Notes under the pieces: model-generated
The model's input: the letters and a program-made list of their open reading frames with translations, nothing else
Told to the model about the DNA's origin: nothing
Database searches by the model: none
NCBI GenBank assembly: GCA_034007295.1
Contig: JAVERC010000019.1
Location: 1 to 59,774 of the forward strand
Direction of reading: 5' to 3'
DNA: 59,774 nt
DNA from: JACKCP01 sp034007295
Lineage (GTDB): Bacteria > Desulfobacterota > Desulfobacteria > Desulfobacterales > JACKCP01
Shown here: one piece after another, positions 7,804-16,780 of the stretch
Layout: the number at the start of each line of letters is the position of its first letter
Numbering within the stretch: the stretch's first letter is position 1
Made by a program: the position numbers and the translations under genes

Positions 7804-8800
7804 ACTGTTCAGGTTCCTGACGTTTTGGCAGATTTTTTCTTAAAAGAAAACTTTTCTGCAAAGCTTCTATCGCGTCATCTGCTTTCCTTACTCCGGTTCT
7901 GATTTCTTCAAGCCCATTTAAAGTTGTTGTAGTAATTTGGGGAACATGCTCGCTGCCTTTTTCAATATTTGCAATTATTGTTTCAATATCATTTATTCTT
8001 TTCCTCAAATCCATAACCATTAAATTTATACTTTCAGCACTGAGCTCAATATTTTCACCAATTCTATCAACTCTTTCAAGATTCTGATTCACAAGATCCA
8101 TTGTATAAGGCGTTTTTGAAACAGCAGTTCTTACCTCCTCAAGTATTTTTTCAATCTGTAAAAGCCTTCCTTCAACCTGATCAGTAAGGTTTGAAGTCCT
8201 TAAAATCTGTCCTATGTTTCCCTTTCCCTTTTCTATATCGTCGATTATAGCCTGAACATCATATAAAATAGAAAAAACAGGTCCCTTATCTGAATTAAGT
8301 TTTCTTGCCATTTCAGATATTTCATACACTGATTCAACAAACTTTTTGGCTGTTTTTTCAACCTGAAATTCATCCATAATATCTGAAATTGATTTTTTTT
8401 CCACAGAAGCAATCCTGCCCCCTTCTGGTACAAGTGGAGAAGTCTTGTCCTGACTCACTAAAGCGATATATTCAGAGCCTATAAATGTGGGGCTTGTTAC
8501 AGTGACATAGGAAGATGTTCTTACTCTGTTAGCATATTCATCAACAATAAAAATCCTGACTATAACCTCATCTTCAACAAGTTTTACTTCTTTTACCTTC
8601 CCAATTTCTGCATTGAAAAGTTTTACAGGAGCTCCATCCTGAAGATTGTATGTTTCCTCAAATACAGCATAATATTCTATATAGGTTTTAAAAAACCCCT
8701 TTCCCCTTCCTATGAGAACAAGAGAAAATAAAAGAAGACAACAGATCAATATTATAAAAAAACCTACAACCTTTTCTTTTCTTTTAAATTCAAGATCCAT
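7781..8800 (-). CDS. MlaD/Mce-family substrate-binding protein
   Basis: This 339-residue protein has one N-terminal membrane helix (about residues 11-32, after a basic start). It is followed by an MCE domain (about 38-115) with the pattern YYAVFEETYNLQDGAPVKLFNAEIGKV and VTVTSPTFIGSEYIALV. The C-terminal two thirds is a long amphipathic helical region, as in Mce proteins that build a hydrophobic channel across the periplasm. It is the last gene of a three-gene operon (permease, ATPase-like, Mce) with overlapping stop/start codons at 8800. The family moves phospholipids or other hydrophobic compounds between inner and outer membrane. The substrate here is unknown, and the partner ATPase is degenerate. 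Confidence 0.85.
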   Translation of the reverse strand: MDLEFKRKEKVVGFFIILICCLLLFSLVLIGRGKGFFKTYIEYYAVFEETYNLQDGAPVKLFNAEIGKVKEVKLVEDEVIVRIFIVDEYANRVRTSSYVTVTSPTFIGSEYIALVSQDKTSPLVPEGGRIASVEKKSISDIMDEFQVEKTAKKFVESVYEISEMARKLNSDKGPVFSILYDVQAIIDDIEKGKGNIGQILRTSNLTDQVEGRLLQIEKILEEVRTAVSKTPYTMDLVNQNLERVDRIGENIELSAESINLMVMDLRKRINDIETIIANIEKGSEHVPQITTTTLNGLEEIRTGVRKADDAIEALQKSFLLRKNLPKRQEPEQFKTDSRP

Positions 8801-9486
8801 TATTCAACCTTAATTTTTTCGATTTTATCATTTTCAACAATTATTTTATGAGTCACTTCAGTAGCAGGAACAAAGCCTGTATTTGAAAAAAATACGATGG
8901 GCACTTTCTTTTGAGAGCTATCCTTTAGGTTATTACATAAAAATCTAGAAAGTTTGCCTCTTGTAAAAAGATAAGGTCTTTCCAAAAAAACAATACCTGG
9001 TTTTTTTAAAAATTCCCTTACAAGATATGTTCCGCATTTTATTTCTTCTGTTGTTTTTTCAGGTCTTTTATATATATATTCTAAAATTCCTGCCTGCTTA
9101 AATTCATTCATAAAACTTTCATCTAGTTTTATTTTTTTTAAATTTTCTTCCCACATTTTAAAAAGAAAAATATTTTCTAAAATGCTTCTGTTGCTTAAAA
9201 GTGAACATAGGGGCCCAAGATAGCCAATCTGTCTCTTCAATTTGAGAAGATTTTCATAATCAAGGGGATCATACAAACTGCCTTTAAACATAATCTCTCC
9301 CCTTAAAGGTGCTAAAGTTGCAAGTCCCCTTATAAAAAGAGAAGATTTTTCATCATCTAAAGACTCAATCTCAACCACATCATTTTCTTCAATTAAAAAT
9401 GAAAATTCAGGAAGAGATATATTCTGGTCTAAAATATTGCAGTTTTTAAATTCCATTATTGTTTTTGACTGCTCCAAAATCACCAT
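8800..9486 (-). CDS. Degenerate ABC ATPase-like subunit of Mla-type transporter
   Basis: This 228-residue protein aligns by position and length with MlaF-type ATPases, but every catalytic motif is altered. The Walker A region reads EIESLDDEKSSLFIRGL instead of GPNGSGKSTLL, keeping only the K-S/T pair. The Q-loop region is QIGYLGPLCSLL, the LSGGQ signature is replaced by TEEIKCGTYLV, Walker B/DEP is GIVFLERPYLF, and the switch His position reads VFFSNTG. The beta-strand framework (GEIMFKGSLYDP; NRSILENIFLF) is preserved, so the gene is not decaying randomly. It overlaps the permease gene by 7 bp and the Mce gene by 1 bp, so it is maintained within the operon. It probably has a structural role or needs another ATPase in trans. 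Confidence 0.7.
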   Translation of the reverse strand: MVILEQSKTIMEFKNCNILDQNISLPEFSFLIEENDVVEIESLDDEKSSLFIRGLATLAPLRGEIMFKGSLYDPLDYENLLKLKRQIGYLGPLCSLLSNRSILENIFLFKMWEENLKKIKLDESFMNEFKQAGILEYIYKRPEKTTEEIKCGTYLVREFLKKPGIVFLERPYLFTRGKLSRFLCNNLKDSSQKKVPIVFFSNTGFVPATEVTHKIIVENDKIEKIKVE

Positions 9487-10286
9487 CCTTTTAATGAAAA
9501 AACCACTGAAATAATTACATTAAAAATCAAGCAGTAAAAAAAACATTCAACAGCAGCTCTTGCAGTTTTTACAGGTACTTCAGTTATTGATTTTTTTGCT
9601 TCAAACCCTCTGTAAAGACAGACAATACTTATAATTACCCCAAAGGCAAGGGCTTTTACTGAAACAGCAAGTGCATCTGTAAGAGAAATAGATTTTCCTA
9701 TTAAAACAAGAAATCTATGCATTGAAATATCTGAAATAGCCCAGGCAGAAACATAGCCACCAAGAATTGATACAAGATTAAAAACAATAAAAAGGCATAA
9801 AATAGCAGTTGTTATTCCAATAACCCTTGGAAGACAGATAAGTGCTAAGGGATCAGCTCCAGCCATTTGAATGGAATCCATTTCATGTCTGACATTCATA
9901 TATCCTATTTCTGTTGTAACAGCAGTTGCAGATCTTAAAATAACAACTATTGCCGAAATCATTGGCCCTGTTTCCCTTAAAAGAAAAATTACTGCAATAT
10001 TTCCAAGAGAATGCTGCTCTGCAAATTTTGAAAACTGCAAAAAAAATACAGTCCCAAGAATCAGGGAAATTGGAACAATAATTTTTAGAGCCTGAACAGC
10101 GGTAAAGTAAATCTGTTCTACAATGCCTGCCCATACAAGCTTTTTGCCGGAATAATTTCCTTTTACAAATATTTTTAAAATACGGTATAGTAATCCGGAC
10201 ATGGAAAATATTGAATCCATGTAATTTAAAAATGTTCTGCCTGTTTTGCCTGAAAGGAAAATTAAATATTTCATTATGCCGTTCAA
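9480..10286 (-). CDS. mlaE: MlaE-family permease
   Basis: This 268-residue inner-membrane protein has the MlaE/YrbE signature. After an amphipathic N-terminus come several membrane segments with LVWAGIVEQIYFTAVQALKI, RETGPMISAIVVILRSATAV and the conserved TEIGYMNVRHEMDSIQMAGADPL segment. A C-terminal hydrophobic stretch follows. It forms the transmembrane core of the Mce lipid transport complex and starts the operon continuing with the ATPase-like and MlaD-like genes. The start codon could be the ATG at 10286 or the one at 10274 (MKYLIFLSG). The divergent SpoIID-like gene starts within the same few bases, so both promoters must lie inside coding sequence of the opposite gene or be shared. Confidence 0.85.
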   Translation of the reverse strand: MNGIMKYLIFLSGKTGRTFLNYMDSIFSMSGLLYRILKIFVKGNYSGKKLVWAGIVEQIYFTAVQALKIIVPISLILGTVFFLQFSKFAEQHSLGNIAVIFLLRETGPMISAIVVILRSATAVTTEIGYMNVRHEMDSIQMAGADPLALICLPRVIGITTAILCLFIVFNLVSILGGYVSAWAISDISMHRFLVLIGKSISLTDALAVSVKALAFGVIISIVCLYRGFEAKKSITEVPVKTARAAVECFFYCLIFNVIISVVFSLKGW

Positions 10287-11820
10287 AATGATTTTTTTTG
10301 TAAAATTACTTCTTATTTTATCAGCATTACTTATTCCAGTAAAAATTTTTTCTCAATCATTATATATCCAATCTCTTGAACGTGCCAGAGAATATATAAT
10401 TGAAAACAACATTGAAAAGGCTTTAAATGAGTATTTGTCAATTACATCCAGTGAAAATTTTGACAAAGAAAAAAAAGCAAATGCACTTCTTTTATATTCA
10501 CTTACTCTCTGGAAAAAACTCAATGACACCCAAAATTCAAAATCAGCTTTTGAAAATGTTTTAAAAAATTTTCCAGATACAGAAGCTTCAGGAGATGCTC
10601 TGTTTTATCTTGCAGAAATTGAGGCTCAAAATAAAAATTACAAAAAAAGCGAAAAATATCTTGAATTTTTTGTTTCAAATTTCCCAGATCACATCAGAAT
10701 TGAAAAAGTAAAAGAGCGTCTTCACATTTCCAATAATTTTTTAAAAACAGACAATATCCCTGTTAAAATACTTCTTGGTACTGCAGGCAAATGTTCTTTT
10801 TTCTCAGGCAATTCTTTGTATGCTGATTTCAAATCTTTAAAATCAAATAGAATTGATGCCTCTATTTCAAAATCAGGCACAATCATAATTAATGGAAAAA
10901 ATTCATTTAAAAAAAAAATAATTCTTTCATCTCCAAAAGAACCTTTAATTTTTCAAAATACAAGATATACAGGTAAAATAATCTTAAACCAGAAAAATGA
11001 ACAAATTGAAGTAATCAATGTTTTAGACCTTGGATCATATCTTAAATCTGTTGTTCCCTCAGAAATGCCAGACTCATGGCACCACGAAGCCTTAAAAGCT
11101 CAGGCAGTTGCCTCAAGAACTTATGCACTTTTCATGATCTGGCAAAACAAAAACAACAGTTATCACCTAGAATCAGGAATTATATCACAGGTATATAAAG
11201 GCATAGAAAATATATGTATAAACTCTTCCCTTGCAGTAGAAGAAACTGATTCGCAATTTATTTTATTTGAAAACAAACCGGTTTTAGCAGCTTTCCATTC
11301 AAACAGCGGAGGCTTTACTGATGATCCAATTTATTTCTGGCAAAAAAACTATTCCTATTTAAAATCTAAGCAGGACAGGTTCTCTCCACTTAATGAATGG
11401 AGTGTATTTTTTTCATATGATGAATTATCAAAACTTTTATTTTCTAATTCCCTTAAAATAAAAAAAGTCTGGATTTCAGAAAAAACTCCCTCTGGAAGGG
11501 TTACAAGCCTTTCTTTTAAAACTGATAAAGGAAATTTTTTTCTTTCGGGTGAAAAACTCAGGGCAAAAACAGGATTTTATCTTGTAAAAAGTACTCTTTT
11601 TGGGCTTAAAAATACAAAAACCGGAATAGAAATAAATGGAAGAGGTTTTGGCCATGGAATAGGAATGAGCCAATGGGGAGCAAAAATAATGGCTGAAAAA
11701 GGATATAACTACAAGGATATTGTAAATTATTATTATTCTGACAATATTAAAATTGAAAAAAAACTCCCCGAATCATTAAGAAATGATCCGGAGAATTTAT
11801 TTTTAACCAAGCTTTTCTAA
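10276..11820 (+). CDS. SpoIID/LytB-domain protein with TPR-like N-terminus
   Basis: The longest frame opens with a TTG at 10246, but the ATG at 10276 (or 10288) gives a proper signal peptide (MIFFVKLLLILSALLIPVKIFS). Residues 30-160 form helical tetratricopeptide-like repeats (EYLSITSSENF ... YLAEIEAQNKNYKKSEKYLEFF). The rest is a SpoIID/LytB domain with VVPSEMPDSWHHEALKAQAV, which carries the catalytic-type Glu of SPSEMP-like motifs, SNSGGFTDDP, and NGRGFGHGIGMSQWGA near the C-terminus. In Bacillus SpoIID is a lytic transglycosylase acting on denuded glycan. In non-sporulating Gram-negatives this family is thought to act on septal or cell-wall glycan. Its 3' end overlaps metK by 18 bp. Confidence 0.8.
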   Translation: MPFKMIFFVKLLLILSALLIPVKIFSQSLYIQSLERAREYIIENNIEKALNEYLSITSSENFDKEKKANALLLYSLTLWKKLNDTQNSKSAFENVLKNFPDTEASGDALFYLAEIEAQNKNYKKSEKYLEFFVSNFPDHIRIEKVKERLHISNNFLKTDNIPVKILLGTAGKCSFFSGNSLYADFKSLKSNRIDASISKSGTIIINGKNSFKKKIILSSPKEPLIFQNTRYTGKIILNQKNEQIEVINVLDLGSYLKSVVPSEMPDSWHHEALKAQAVASRTYALFMIWQNKNNSYHLESGIISQVYKGIENICINSSLAVEETDSQFILFENKPVLAAFHSNSGGFTDDPIYFWQKNYSYLKSKQDRFSPLNEWSVFFSYDELSKLLFSNSLKIKKVWISEKTPSGRVTSLSFKTDKGNFFLSGEKLRAKTGFYLVKSTLFGLKNTKTGIEINGRGFGHGIGMSQWGAKIMAEKGYNYKDIVNYYYSDNIKIEKKLPESLRNDPENLFLTKLF

Positions 11821-12969
11821 AATAATTTTGGCCTTATCTGTTTTTTCCCAGGTAAATCCTTCTTCTTCCCTTCCAAAATGTCCATAGGAAGAAGTCTTTT
11901 TATAAATAGGTCTTAAAAGATCAAGTTCCCTGATTATACCTCCGGGAGTCAGGTTAAAAACTTCTCTTATTACAGCAGACAGTGCAGAGTTTGGAACTTT
12001 TCCTGTACCAAATGTATCAACAAGCACTGATACAGGTTCTGGATATCCTATTGCATAGGCAAGCTGAACTTCACATTTTTTTGCAAGTCCTGAAGCAACT
12101 ATATTTTTTGCAATATATCTTCCCATGTATGAAGCACTTCTATCAACCTTGGAGGGATCTTTTCCTGAAAAACATCCTCCACCATGGCTTCCCTGGCCGC
12201 CATATGTATCAACAATTATTTTTCTGCCTGTAAGACCGCAGTCTCCCATTGGGCCGCCTACCACAAACTTGCCTGTGGGGTTGATATAATATCTGGTTTT
12301 TGAGTCTATCATTTCAGGAGGAATAATCTTTTTAATAACTTCCTCCATAACAGCTTCCTTAACCTGATCATATTTGGCTTCAGCACAATGCTGAGTAGAA
12401 ACAACAACTGCGTCAACTCTTTTGGGAATGCAGTTTTCATATTCAATTGTAACCTGTGCTTTTCCATCAGGCCTGAATATATCAACTATCCCTTTTTTTC
12501 TTACTTCAGCAAGTCTTCTTGTAAGCCTGTGAGCCATTACAATTGGCATTGGCATTAATTCAGGGGTTTCACTTGAAGCAAATCCAAACATAAGACCCTG
12601 GTCGCCTGCACCCTGCTCTGTAAAAAGCCCCTCTCCTTCATTTACACCAACAGCAATATCAGGAGACTGATGATCTATGCTTGTGAGTACAGAACATGTC
12701 TGCCAGTCAAAACCCATATCTGAAGAGTTATAGCCTATTTCTCTTATTGTATTTCTTACTATCTGGGGCATATCAACATAGCACTCGGTTGATATTTCTC
12801 CTGCAATAAAAGCAAGGCCTGTAGTTACAAGAGTTTCACACGCTACCCTTGCTTTTTTGTCCTGCTCAATGATGGCATCAAGAATTGAATCTGAAATTGC
12901 ATCCGCAACCTTGTCAGGATGCCCCTCTGTTACAGATTCTGAAGTAAACAATACGCTTTCGCCTGCCAT
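11803..12969 (-). CDS. metK: S-adenosylmethionine synthase
   Basis: This 388-residue enzyme makes S-adenosylmethionine from methionine and ATP. Diagnostic segments are present: SVTEGHPDKVADAISDSILD at the N-terminus (ATP/metal site), GAGDQGLMFGFA (the conserved GAGDQG hexapeptide), YGGQGSHGGGCFSGKDPSKVDRS (the P-loop-like GGGAFSGKDP region, here with Cys for Ala), and a C-terminal YGHFGR. Length is normal for the family. A strong AGGAGG lies before the ATG. It is 36 bp downstream of panC, so the two are likely co-transcribed. No SAM riboswitch fits in this gap. Confidence is very high. Confidence 0.97.
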   Translation of the reverse strand: MAGESVLFTSESVTEGHPDKVADAISDSILDAIIEQDKKARVACETLVTTGLAFIAGEISTECYVDMPQIVRNTIREIGYNSSDMGFDWQTCSVLTSIDHQSPDIAVGVNEGEGLFTEQGAGDQGLMFGFASSETPELMPMPIVMAHRLTRRLAEVRKKGIVDIFRPDGKAQVTIEYENCIPKRVDAVVVSTQHCAEAKYDQVKEAVMEEVIKKIIPPEMIDSKTRYYINPTGKFVVGGPMGDCGLTGRKIIVDTYGGQGSHGGGCFSGKDPSKVDRSASYMGRYIAKNIVASGLAKKCEVQLAYAIGYPEPVSVLVDTFGTGKVPNSALSAVIREVFNLTPGGIIRELDLLRPIYKKTSSYGHFGREEEGFTWEKTDKAKIILEKLG

Positions 12970-13005
12970 ATTACCTCCTGATTATATGATTTTATTTCCC
13001 TTGAA

Positions 13006-13860
13006 TCAGGGAATTATTACTTTGTTGTCTATAAGCCTTGTTTTTCCGATAAAAACAGCCATTGCAAGAACAACTTCATTTTCTATTAACTCAACATCTT
13101 CAAGAGTTTTTGGATTAGAAATATTGATATAATCAATTTTTGCAAAATCACATTCATTGATTATATTTTTCATCATTTCAATTACTTTTAAAGATTTTCT
13201 TTCTCCATTTTTTATCATCTCTTCTGCCTTGATAATGCTTTTGTAAAGCAAAAGAGCACTTTTTCGTTCTTCTTTGGACAAATATGTATTTCTAGAACTC
13301 ATTGCAAGGCCGTCATCTTCCCTTACAATGGGAACACCTTGAATTTTTATATTAAAATTCAAATCCTTAACCATTTGACGTATTACTGCAAGCTGCTGAA
13401 AATCCTTTTCCCCGAAAAAAGCAAAATCAGGCATAACAATATTGAAAAGTTTTGAAACTATTGTCGCAACCCCCCTGAAATGTCCTGGTCTTGATTTTCC
13501 GCATAAAAAAGCAGGCAGATTTTCAAGTTCAACATAAGTCTGATAATTTTGTGGATACATTTCATCTTTTGACGGAAAAAAAACACAATCTGCACCAGCA
13601 CTGGATGCAAGTTCAATATCCCTTTCAAAATTTTTGGGATATTTTTCAAAATCCTCTCCCTGTCCAAACTGGGTTGGATTTACAAAAATACTCACTGCTA
13701 CTTTTCCACATTTTTCCACGGCTTTTTCTATCAGGGTTAGATGACCTTTATGCAAAAAACCCATTGTAGGAACAAAGCCAACAGAAAAACCATTTTTTTT
13801 CCAATCCAGCGACTGTTGTGTCATTTCGCCTATGCTGTTAAAAATTTTAATCTGCCCCAT
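13006..13860 (-). CDS. panC: Pantothenate synthetase
   Basis: This 284-residue enzyme condenses pantoate with beta-alanine using ATP, in coenzyme A synthesis. The nucleotidyltransferase signature is clear: VPTMGFLHKGHLTLIEKA (HxGH), VSIFVNPTQFGQGEDFEKYP, FFGEKDFQQLAVIRQMV (the GEKDxQQ motif) and AMSSRNTYLS (the KMS-like loop). It is the first gene of a two-gene unit with metK. The coaD gene for a later step of the same pathway lies 7 kb away at 20839. The 377-bp AT-rich region upstream holds its promoter, which I could not fix. Confidence 0.95.
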   Translation of the reverse strand: MGQIKIFNSIGEMTQQSLDWKKNGFSVGFVPTMGFLHKGHLTLIEKAVEKCGKVAVSIFVNPTQFGQGEDFEKYPKNFERDIELASSAGADCVFFPSKDEMYPQNYQTYVELENLPAFLCGKSRPGHFRGVATIVSKLFNIVMPDFAFFGEKDFQQLAVIRQMVKDLNFNIKIQGVPIVREDDGLAMSSRNTYLSKEERKSALLLYKSIIKAEEMIKNGERKSLKVIEMMKNIINECDFAKIDYINISNPKTLEDVELIENEVVLAMAVFIGKTRLIDNKVIIP

Positions 13861-14237
13861 AATTTTTCCCGGAATTTAAGTGCATTACTGCGTTTTTTTA
13901 AAAATTAATTTATATTTTTCACTGATATACTCCCTCGATATATCAAGAGTTATTGATTAATTGATATCTTATTAAATGTCAACTTATCAATATCTAAAAA
14001 TTCAGTTTGACACTAAATTTAATTAGTGACTCCACCAAAACGAAAATTTTTTGTACAGCTTAAAATTATATATTCATCTTTTTGCACTTAACAGCTCAAA
14101 ACCTTTATAAAATCCTAATAATTATTGTAATTGTATTTTTAATCTGATAAAAAAATTTCGTTCTTAAAAATATTATTAAATAAGTAAATAAAATTTACCT
14201 TAAGACCATTAAATTAATTTTTTCCGGAGAGTTAAAT
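13861..14237. other. Intergenic region between divergent panC and toroid-protein genes
   Basis: No gene is evident. Bases 13922-13992 carry several TGATAT/ATATCA units, including TCGATATATCAA, which could be a regulator site for the divergent promoters. From about 14020 the sequence TTAGTGACTCCACCAAAACGAAAATTTTTTGTAC resembles a decayed family B repeat end, and TTTCGTTC near 14156 could be its other end. GGAGAG at 14226-14231 is the ribosome binding site for a TTG start at 14238. Confidence 0.35.
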
Positions 14238-15302
14238 TTGAACATACAATCACAGGTCAAAGCGGCAATAAAAAAATCACCTGTAAACACAATCATTGAG
14301 TCTTGTGCTGAAAATATAATCAGGACTCAGAAAAAAACAGGTGAAATCCCCTGGGCCACAGGAGAAAAAACAGACCCATGGGATATGGTTGAATCAATAA
14401 TGGGCCTTAATATTACGGGTTATTTTGAAGAAGCAAAAAAAGCATTTAACTGGCTTAAAAAAATGCAGCTTCCAGACGGAAGTTTTTATGCTTCCTATGT
14501 AAACAATGCACCAGAAGATAAAACCAAAGATACAAACATGTCCTCATATTTAGCAGTAGGACTTCTTCATTACACCCTTATAACCAATGACCTTGAATTT
14601 GCAGAATACATGTGGCCAAATGTAAAAAAAGGCCTTGATTTTGTTGTTTCTCTTCAGGCTGAAGGCGGAGAAATTTACTGGGCAAAAAGCCCTGATGATG
14701 TAATTGATAAAATGTGCCTTCTTACAGGATCAAGTTCAATTTACATGAGTTTAAAATGCGGAATTTATCTTGGCGAAAAACTTTTGAAAAACTGCTTAAA
14801 ATGGAAAAACGCAGCAATAAAACTTGAAAATGCACTTCAAACAAGAAGACATGTATTTAATGTCGCCAAATCAAGATATTCAATGGACTGGTTTTATCCT
14901 ATCCTATGCGGTGCTCTTACAAAAAACGACTGCGAAAAAAGGCTTGAAAAATACTGGAAAAAATTTGTTGTCGAAGGAATGGGGGTAAGGTGTGTTGCTG
15001 AAAACCCTTGGGTTACAATGGCAGAAACCTGCGAGCTTGTTCTTGCCTTATATGCAATGGGAAATAAAAGAAAAGCAGAAATAATATTCAGCTGGATTCT
15101 TGACAGAAGATTTGAAGACGATGGATCATTCTGGTGCGGGTTTACCTTTCCTGACATGGTAGTCTGGCCAGAACAAAGACTTACATGGACAAATGCAGTT
15201 GCAATAATGGCAGCTGATGCCTTATACGAAATTACCCCTGCATCAAATCTTTTTTCACATGATTTCTGGAGGAAAAACAGCACCTGGCGTTATTTGAATT
15301 AA
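14238..15302 (+). CDS. Alpha/alpha-toroid protein (prenyltransferase/squalene-cyclase-like repeats)
   Basis: This 354-residue soluble protein has repeated helical pairs with terpene-cyclase-like or glycosidase-like motifs: WLKKMQLPDGSFYASYV (Q-x-x-DGSF), FVVSLQAEGGEIYWA and WILDRRFEDDGSFWCGF, and many Trp residues. The start is a TTG at 14238 backed by GGAGAG, with no competing ATG near. There is no signal peptide and no clear DXDD catalytic motif of squalene-hopene cyclases, so catalysis cannot be assumed. Related proteins in deltaproteobacteria are annotated as prenyltransferase-repeat proteins of unknown role. It is followed by a hexapeptide acyltransferase gene, hinting at a carbohydrate or lipid modification pair; that is inference. 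Confidence 0.65.
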   Translation: MNIQSQVKAAIKKSPVNTIIESCAENIIRTQKKTGEIPWATGEKTDPWDMVESIMGLNITGYFEEAKKAFNWLKKMQLPDGSFYASYVNNAPEDKTKDTNMSSYLAVGLLHYTLITNDLEFAEYMWPNVKKGLDFVVSLQAEGGEIYWAKSPDDVIDKMCLLTGSSSIYMSLKCGIYLGEKLLKNCLKWKNAAIKLENALQTRRHVFNVAKSRYSMDWFYPILCGALTKNDCEKRLEKYWKKFVVEGMGVRCVAENPWVTMAETCELVLALYAMGNKRKAEIIFSWILDRRFEDDGSFWCGFTFPDMVVWPEQRLTWTNAVAIMAADALYEITPASNLFSHDFWRKNSTWRYLN

Positions 15303-15310
15303 TTTAACAA

Positions 15311-15434
15311 TTGGCCGGAAACTGAAATTTTGTTTAAGTTCAACCAAGAATTTAAACCTTGAAATAATAAAGCATTTTGAGTCTTAATTTTTGAATTTTA
15401 CTCCAAAATGTATAAAAATTTCAGTTTTGGTTCC
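15311..15434. repeat. Family B palindromic repeat, diverged copy
   Basis: Inverted ends read GGAAACTGAAATTTT (15317-15331) and AAAATTTCAGTTTTGG (15415-15430). The interior GAGTCTTAATTTTTGAATTTTA is a diverged match to the family B core (GAGGATTAAATTTTGAATCT). A segment TTTGTTTAAGTTCAA near 15330 recurs at 22279 beside another copy. It fills the gap between the toroid and acyltransferase genes. Confidence 0.45.
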
Positions 15435-15489
15435 TAAGTTTTAATCTGTCTGAATGGACATACAATCAGGTTTTAAAAGAGAGTTTTAA

Positions 15490-16212
15490 TTGAGAAAAGA
15501 CAGAAGACCCTACTGGATGAAAAAACTGCATGAAAACATCCAGGATAAATATTTCAAACACTTTGTAAAACCGGCTTTTGAAAGTATAGGCAAGGGATGT
15601 TATGCAATCAAACCATGGCATATTGAGCTTTTTGGCTCTCCAATAAAAGGCGGAAACTTTATAAATTTTATTGCAGCTCCGGATAAAAAAATAAGGCTTA
15701 CAGTCTGGACAGATCTTCCTGACACAAAAGGAATAGAGCTTGGAGATTATGTTCTTGTCTGCCCTGGAGTAAGGATTTCATCTGCATCATCTGTATCAAT
15801 AGGAAGCAATTGCATGCTTGCAAGCGGAGTTTATATTACTGATGCAGACTGGCATGAAATATATGACAGAAGCAAATCTATTGGAACTACAAAACCTGTT
15901 TCAATAGGCGACAATGTCTGGCTTGGAGACAGTGTAATTGTTTGCAAAGGCGTGACAATAGGCAAAAATACCATAATAGGAGCAGGCTCTGTTGTTGTTT
16001 CAGATATTCCTGAAAACACCATTGCAGGAGGAAATCCTGCAAAGGTAATTAAAGAGCTTGATCCTCAAAAAAAAATAACAACAAGGGGAGACTGGTATTC
16101 AAATCCTGGAAAACTTATTGAAGGGTTTGATATACTCCAAAAGGATCTTTTAAGAGGAAATTCAACCTTTGGGTGGATTAAAAGCCTGTTTTTTCCTTCC
16201 ACCTCAGATTGA
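15490..16212 (+). CDS. Hexapeptide-repeat (left-handed beta-helix) acyltransferase
   Basis: This 240-residue protein carries isoleucine-patch hexapeptide repeats over residues 80-200 (GDYVLVCPGVRISSASSVSI, then SIGDNVWLGDSVIVCKGVTI) and the closing IAGGNPAKVIKEL typical of xenobiotic/maltose-type O-acetyltransferases. The catalytic-type His sits in DADWHEIYD. Members transfer acetyl or succinyl groups from acyl-CoA to sugars. The frame starts with TTG at 15490 after AGAGAG; the ATG at 15517 is an alternative. The gene overlaps the next frame, so it may be in one transcript with DUF4390 and ntrYX. The substrate is unknown; surface polysaccharide is plausible. Confidence 0.8.
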   Translation: MRKDRRPYWMKKLHENIQDKYFKHFVKPAFESIGKGCYAIKPWHIELFGSPIKGGNFINFIAAPDKKIRLTVWTDLPDTKGIELGDYVLVCPGVRISSASSVSIGSNCMLASGVYITDADWHEIYDRSKSIGTTKPVSIGDNVWLGDSVIVCKGVTIGKNTIIGAGSVVVSDIPENTIAGGNPAKVIKELDPQKKITTRGDWYSNPGKLIEGFDILQKDLLRGNSTFGWIKSLFFPSTSD

Positions 16213-16217
16213 AAACC

Positions 16218-16778
16218 ATGAAAAAAATTATATTGTTAAATATTATTATTTTTATTTTTTCTCTGATTTCTGCCTCTGCTTATGCCTCTGGAGAAAAAGC
16301 AAAAATAACAAACTTTATTATAAACAAAAATAAAAACACCATTTCCCTGTCCTTTTCAACGGAAAATGCTTTTTCGCCTGAAATTTCAGATTTAATTCAA
16401 AGCGGAATTCCTGTAAGTTTTTCATTTGATATTCAAATAGAAAAAATCAGGGATTATCTTCCGGACAAAACAATATATGAAAAGGAAATAATCCATAAAA
16501 TCAAATACAGCAATCTTACCAAAAATTTTTTTATAATTAAGCCATACATTTCAGAAGAATCCTACATAATAAATTCAAAAAAAAGAGCTCAATCTGAAAT
16601 GTCTTCTATAACAGACTTTAAAATCGATCTTCCGCATAATTTAAAAGGAAAATTCACAATTTACGCAAGAGCAAGACTTCAGGAAATAACCCTGCCTTTT
16701 TATATGCACAAGGTTTTTTTCTTTTTATCTGCATGGGATTTTAAAACCGACTGGATAGAACAGGAAATAGAACTCTGA
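16218..16778 (+). CDS. DUF4390 exported protein
   Basis: This 186-residue protein has a signal peptide (MKKIILLNIIIFIFSLISASAYA cut near residue 25). The beta-rich mature domain has IPVSFSFDIQIEKI and a hydrophobic C-terminal FFFLSAWDFKTDWIE pattern typical of DUF4390. An upstream TTG at 16209 would add three residues; the ATG at 16218 is preferred because it opens directly into the signal peptide. In many proteobacteria this family lies directly before an NtrY-like sensor kinase, as here with a 2-bp gap. It may therefore deliver or sense an envelope signal for that kinase, although its function is not known. Confidence 0.8.
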   Translation: MKKIILLNIIIFIFSLISASAYASGEKAKITNFIINKNKNTISLSFSTENAFSPEISDLIQSGIPVSFSFDIQIEKIRDYLPDKTIYEKEIIHKIKYSNLTKNFFIIKPYISEESYIINSKKRAQSEMSSITDFKIDLPHNLKGKFTIYARARLQEITLPFYMHKVFFFLSAWDFKTDWIEQEIEL

Positions 16779-16780
16779 AA

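Noticed and set aside
12970..13005. SAM riboswitch upstream of metK
   Set aside because: Only 36 bp separate metK from panC and they hold a plain ribosome binding site; there is no room for an aptamer.
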